Shown here: positions 59,247 through 64,000 of the stretch, piece by piece
Position numbering within the stretch: the stretch's first letter is position 1
Layout of the letters: each line of letters starts with the position of its first letter
DNA from: Spirodela intermedia
Lineage: Eukaryota; Streptophyta; Magnoliopsida; Alismatales; Araceae
Direction: 5' to 3'
DNA length: 64,000 nt
Assembly (NCBI GenBank): GCA_902729315.2
Contig: LR746272.1
Span: forward strand, 4,967,037-5,031,036
Notes under the pieces: generated by a model
Told to the model about the DNA's origin: nothing
Database searches by the model: none
What the model saw: only the letters and a program-made list of their open reading frames with translations
Translations under genes and position numbers: made by a program

Positions 59247-59513
59247 GTGACGCTGCTGCCCGAGAAGTCTTGCTGCCGCCTGAGACCACTGCCGCCGCCG
59301 GCCATCTCATTGCCGCCCGGGAGCTTGCCGCCGTCACCTGACGAAATGGTCGCGGTTCCCACTGCAGCTGCCACCGCCTCTGCTGGAACCACGTCATGCT
59401 GTCGTGATGAAAGGGGCTCACTTCGCCTCCCTACAAGCCGTCGCCGAGCACTCCACCAGAGTCTCTTGACTCTTGGTTCGACTGCCGGCTCTTCCTCCGG
59501 AACTCCACCATAA
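59247..59513 (+). other. Open frame shared by both R copies (88 codons)
   Basis: An 88-residue Pro/Ser/Arg-rich frame starting MTLL. The same-length frame with the same start and end occurs in R copy A (44955-44689, minus) with about 60 percent identity. Whether it is translated is unknown; the GC-rich composition alone favours open frames. Another shared stretch further on (60250-60380; copy A 26366-26500) reads SSQF.SC..RLLHD.SS and DMDREGL.LTIVECF in both. Confidence 0.35.
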
Positions 59514-59820
59514 ACTCACCGAAGCCGCCCTCCGCCGCTCCGCCCAGTCGCTGGCCATTCGCTGACGAACGCCGACCTGCCGCCGACGTCGGAAGAGACC
59601 CTGCAGTCATGCTGACGAGCCAGAACCAGTCCCAGCTCCTCGCAGCCCCCCACCGGAGTTTCCTGACGCTCCGCCGCCGTCGCGCCATTTCCAGTGCCGC
59701 TTAGACCAGGAGAGTTCAACCCTCCCTGGTATCGTCGGCCGGATCGTCTTCGCTCTGCTCCGCTTCTCAGCGCCGCTAGAGAGGCCAATCCTTCCGGTGA
59801 TGGTTGGGTTTCTGCCCCAA

Positions 59821-59970
59821 CCGCCGACGCTCGGCCTTCCCGCCGAAGCGCCGCCGACGCTCGGCCTTCCCGCCGAAGCGCCGCCGACGCTCGGCCTTCC
59901 CGCCGAAGCGCCGCCGACGCTCGGCATTCCCGCCGAAGCGCCACAGACGCTCGGCCTTCCCGCCGAAGCA
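59821..59970 (+). repeat. 30-bp minisatellite, five units
   Basis: Five tandem 30-bp units of the type CCGCCGACGCTCGG + CCTTCCCGCCGAAGCG; the fourth and fifth are slightly diverged. As 30 is a multiple of three, frames remain open on both strands. Confidence 0.92.
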
Positions 59971-61346
59971 ACTGCCGCCGCGCACGCCCCGTGCGCCGGC
60001 TCCTGCGTGCCCTAAGGCTCCGCGCGGCTTGCCTCCCGCGCCTGCTACCGTGCCCTTCGGCCCACCAGCGGACCCACGCTCGCTAGCGTGCCCTTCGACC
60101 CACCAGCGGGCCCAAACCCCCGCTGACTATGCCACACCTTACGACGATGGCTACAGCGACTCTCGACCAGGACCAACCATCGACGTTGAGCATCGCTCTT
60201 CACCGGACGTCCTTGCCTTCGTCAGATCTCTGCTCCGTCACAACCTGCCGGACTTCTGACGCTGTACCAAACTCATCACAGTTTGTGAGCTGCAACCCTA
60301 GGCTACTTCACGACAATAGTTCTGTCGTCTGTTCGGATATGGACCGAGAGGGCCTCTCACTTACCATTGTCGAGTGTTTTCCCGAGTTGTCATGGGTTGA
60401 TCATGTATATTGGTACGCCTGTCTGTGCTTAGGTTACGTGCTCAAACTTAGAGTCTAGGGTCCAAACATTCTTATCAGATCAATCCGACTGCCCGATCTT
60501 GGGACTCAAGTTTCATTGATCAGGTATAGGGTGTTCTCACTCCGTCTTATATCAAGCAACTTTACGACTCTTTGACGGCTGTCACCTAATAAAGAGAAGC
60601 TAGATGAAGATTGGACGTGTGTTAGGGAACTTCATCCTTAAGTTCATGTAGCAAGAGGAGGCTCTTCATCGTATCCGATATGCTTTTAGGAGGTGACAAC
60701 TCATCTCCCAACGAATCGTTCTCTTCCCAATGGATTTGCGATCCTTTTATCGTGAATCGCTCAATAATTTTAGTAATAATACTCCACAAATTTTATTGAC
60801 GAGATTTTTGCCGATGATCTAGTGATTCTGGCAGCTTAAACCTTCATTGATGGTCTATAAGAAAGTCACAATAATCAGATAAAAATATGAGTTTTGGTTA
60901 TGAAAGGATTTGAACCTGTGCCAATTGTCTGCCTACATGAGAGAGATTGAAATAAGTACTCTAATGCCCTTATCAAGTGACATCATCATAGTATATCTCT
61001 ATTATAAATAAAGAGTATTTTTGGTATTAAAATTTTTGAAGCCTATCAAGGAAGATGTGATGCAAGTTTAGTCTCACATCATTTGTGCATCGAAGTTTTG
61101 GGTGAATATATAGTAATATTAAATTTGTAAGCAATGATTTCCTTTCTCCCATGTCTATGACCATACCTTCCCCCACAACTGATTGGCCATTGGTGACATG
61201 AAAAGAGAGTGGCACACATGTGCCCCCATTAGTCATAATCGCTCAAGCTCTTACTTGCAACTCCTCCCCAAATATGCTTCCGACCCGCTTGTGGGCCTAG
61301 TTGGCCAGTGAATTCCCTCCATTTTGTTATATTTTTATTTTTATTT

Positions 61347-62999
61347 AAAATCAAGCTTTATCATATCCACAAATAGATATGAGGGCAAATCATTGAAATG
61401 GAAGAGGTTGGCCACTTGAGACTATTTTATCATCATTTTGCAATTGAAAACACACAAAGTAAACGTTGTAAAAAAACTTAATGACAACATTCTAACAAGA
61501 CAACGTATGGAAAAATTCACATTTTTTAGGAACATTTATTACAAGACACCTTCTGCATGAAAATTTTAAGTTCCTAGATTTGATAGACTTGCATTCTACA
61601 CAATGAAGCCCTAAATCAAATGTTATAGCATTTGACTTTTGATTTACATTCTTGTGAATGGCTCCAAGTAATAGGGGGAAACCGAACCATCTCTCTCTCT
61701 CTCTCTCTCTCGGCTTTCCAACTGACCTTTTGTTTCTCTCTACCCTTGTCAAGAACTCTCTCTCACTCTCTCTCTCTCTCACTCTATCTCTCCTGCCATC
61801 ATTGACATGAATATTGATTGTACAAACACAACCCTAGAGCCTTAAAATTTAAAGGAATTCTTTGGAATATGTGGGGTGCCCTATAGAAAATGAATGTAGA
61901 ACATAAACAGAAGTTTTGATGTTCTATTATCAGATTAATTGGAGGTAAGACACAAGGAAAAGGCCCTTAGAATAGAGTAACCAAGGGGTGTTGAGCCAAA
62001 ATATATGGTGTCATTTCTTGGTAAAGGTGGCAACTCACAGGTTGTCTCACCTTGATTATGAGAGGAATATGTCTGATGGGATTCAAAAAGTATTAACTCA
62101 CTACCACTTATGCTTCATCTTACAGCCATCACATGACTAAAATATAACACCAAAAGTGTACCTTTGCAAAAGAATGAGTAATCACTTAGTAACAGATCTA
62201 CGTGGTTAATGTTCTAGGAACCTCTTTCATAAAAAGTCCTTCTAGGCGCACACCACCTCTATTCAATGGTGCAAAATACACATATCAGAAAGTCAAGACT
62301 AAAAGATGACGACTAAGTCCAACAGGCCAATCCCCGGAGCAATCTGATTTTGAGATGGGTCTCAAAAATTTCTGATCATGTTTCCTAAATCATTTTAGGC
62401 AAATGGAAAAACTATGAACAAACGAAAATCTGGGCAATGCACGAGTTGAGCAAAAGAGTGAGCCCATCATGCTACATAATTTATCTACATCAGCTGCTGC
62501 ACCACAATGAATGTTCCTCATATCTAGGAACCTCCCTATGCATAAGCATTGCAAGGGATTTCCAATGATCGGAGTGCATCCCTCACTAACCTGACATAAA
62601 GGAACATTGACCTGGAGAAATGGGAAGATCAAAGCCCAAAGAAAGATGCTTATAGGTTATAAGACCAAATCAGGATGAGAATGAGAATTTCAGGAGCAGA
62701 AGGATGCAGGTGTGTGATGACCAGGCTGATGGAGATCACCCAGCTTGCCGGGGCTATTCTCAGCGTGAAGGCTCTAAATTAGGCCAACCCACTCTGTTAC
62801 TTTGCTGGGGCGTTCGATATCTGATTAAGTGTCTCTTTATATGGAACTGTGCCTTTAGATCCAGCCATTTCTCAACTTCTTACAGGCGGTGGGGCTAAGT
62901 TTTTTTCTCTAATTACCTTCTCCAATGGCCAGATCACATGAAGGGGACCTGAAATTAAACTGGACTCTGACAGCCCCGGACCGGATCCAGCCGTTGATG
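61347..62999 (+). other. Low-copy sequence, no recognisable gene
   Basis: AT-rich, with two TC microsatellites (61691-61711 and 61757-61793). No open frame with a recognisable domain. Confidence 0.45.
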
Positions 63000-64000
63000 C
63001 CCCTCATGGTTCAACAGCACACGATATGAATAGAATTCTGGTGACGTGTTCACGTTAGCGAATGTGAATCAGGATCCAGAGAGGAAAAGGTTTGAGAAGG
63101 TTTCTAGACTGGCGAATGGGCACTTCAGGAAATAGAGCGCGGTAGGCAGCCTGCGCGTGGTTGGTGGCGGTCGCCCTTACAATTCTTCGACGAGAGAACT
63201 CCACGGCCGTCGCAACCAATGGGGGAAGTTGGAGTCTTGAACGTCCCCTGTCTCGCTCTCGCCACTTAAAGCCCCCCTTCCGGAACAATTCAAGCTCTCC
63301 TTCGACGCCAAATGGATTTCCTTCCCCTTACAATGGATGCTGCTGTTCAGCACCGACGCCCGATTCCCTGCCTCATCGAAAAGCAAAGGACGCTTTCTCG
63401 ATACTACGCCCTCGCCAGGAAAGTTCACCGAGGTCAACGGCACCGACGATCTCGTGATAAGCTTCTCCGGAGACGGAGAGATCAGACAAGGGGCCCGTCT
63501 CCGTTTTCACAAAGAAATTATATATTTCGGCCTTACACGCCGATCGGAATAGAAATATCGCCAATCCATTTACGACACTCCTAAAATATAAGGTGTCCAA
63601 ATGATTTTGAAGTCCCATCCTTTTATCCCTGGATTTGGCCGAAGCGGCCATCAGCCACACTTAGATTTTGTAGTGATCTCAGTGATGCTGACCGCCGTTT
63701 CCTTGATCAGGGCCCGGCCTGGTCGGTTTCCTCCGCCGCAGGAACCCTAGGAGCATCGGCCATGCAGCGGAGTTCTCCTATGATTAAGAATATGTGGCAG
63801 GTGAGAAATCTAAGAGCAGAACTTTGTACATAAGAAGAAGGGTCCGTACCGGTGAGGCGGTGCCTCTGGCTCTGGTTCCCTCATCTCCCTCGCGCTTCTT
63901 CCAATTACCGCCACAGAACGAACGGAGACACATGAAAGAAAGGAACTTTCTCGCCGCAAGCTGGAGCCAGCAGAAAGGCCTCTGAAGAAACGGAAGCCAT
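63000..64000 (+). other. GC-richer edge, possible start of a host gene
   Basis: CpG-containing, non-repeat sequence unlike the LTRs. Several overlapping 60-98 codon frames on both strands. One arrangement worth testing: ATGCAGCGG at 63763 opens a short frame that runs into CAG|GTGAGA at 63790-63797, a good 5' splice donor. I cannot name a product, and the window ends before a second exon could confirm it. Confidence 0.25.

Larger units (their letters stand above)
58576..60554 (+). repeat. R copy B: complete solo LTR of family R
   Basis: 1979 bp from TGATGGCAAG to TATATCA, so TG...CA ends, with AACAA (58571-58575) before and AGCAA (60555-60559) after, a 5-bp target duplication with one change. 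Removing it restores the L11 sequence exactly. The TATA box orientation (TATAAG at 59113-59118; TATAAAGG in copy A) supports plus. U3 is rich in TGGGCC motifs, the transcribed part is GC-rich with open frames and a minisatellite. The family is not obviously related to A. Confidence 0.82.
57856..61346 (-). repeat. L11: old family A LTR, split by R copy B
   Basis: The pieces 57856-58575 and 60560-61346 join in register. The start TGACGTGACTTAG is preceded by ATGCT (57851-57855). The 5' end of the LTR (last ~300 bp on the right) is missing after ATTTTTATTTTTATTT. It has the ~110-bp extra segment also seen at 13850-13975. USE-like GTCTCACATCA is still 25 bp from TATATAG. Confidence 0.82.

Noticed and set aside
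59821-59970. Regular 30-bp repeats as a CRISPR array
   Set aside because: Units are contiguous without spacers, in a plant LTR; a minisatellite.
58576-60554. R as a CACTA-type DNA transposon with a 3-bp CAA duplication
   Set aside because: TG...CA ends with 5-bp duplications (AACAA/AGCAA; CTATC in copy A) fit both copies better, and no CACTA termini are present.

Overview
This is a stretch of plant nuclear genome (angiosperm, possibly a monocot; the species cannot be read from the sequence). It consists almost entirely of LTR retrotransposons nested inside each other, with one 5'-truncated LINE and some low-copy AT-rich spacer. No complete host gene could be recognised. The dominant repeat ('family A') has a 1.6-1.9 kb LTR that begins TGATAAG and ends GAGTCACGTCA. 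Its internal region starts with a TGG(T/C)(G/A)CCGTTGCCGGGGA primer-binding site and encodes an Athila/Tat-lineage Ty3/gypsy polyprotein. I count about 17 family A LTRs or LTR pieces but only three internal regions, so solo LTRs predominate. Two further LTR families ('R', about 2.0 kb, TGATGGC...ATCA; 'S', about 2.2 kb, TGTTAAAG...GTGCACA) are defined here from the copies in the window.

Layout. 1-6348: minus-strand element 1, the only copy with pol (integrase, RNase H, RT, protease, gag, PBS, 5' LTR), cut by the window start. 6349-11310: four nested family A LTRs in both orientations. 11310-20829: spacer with old LTR pieces. 20830-23018: S LTR. 24060-25637: solo A LTR. 26207-47286: one R LTR split by about 19 kb of insertions. 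These are a three-LTR array carrying element 2 (27002-44377), element 3 (35195-43319) nested inside the array's last LTR, and a solo LTR at 45112-46745. The R copy's 5-bp target duplication survives 21 kb apart. 47439-53259: S LTR sequence with two more solo A LTRs. 53613-55380: LINE 3' end with poly-A and target duplication. 55537-57299: solo A LTR. 57856-61346: an old A LTR containing a second, complete R LTR. 61347-64000: low-copy sequence.

How the parts relate. Element 1 (gag-PR-RT-RH-INT) and elements 2 and 3 (gag followed by an acidic open frame of unknown function, no pol) share LTR, PBS and gag. They look like an autonomous/non-autonomous pair: the small elements would need the enzymes of the large one. 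All three gag-pol frames are broken, nearly always by single C-to-T type changes, as expected for methylated, silenced copies.

The most interesting signal is an antisense module inside the LTRs. It has an upstream-sequence-element match (GTCCCACATCG), then exactly 25 bp, then TATATA, then about 190 bp of GC-rich foldable sequence, ending at a T run. This is the layout of plant RNA polymerase III snRNA-type promoters (U6/U3 class). The 25-bp spacing holds in every copy I measured, old and young, and the same module occurs in the otherwise different S LTR family.
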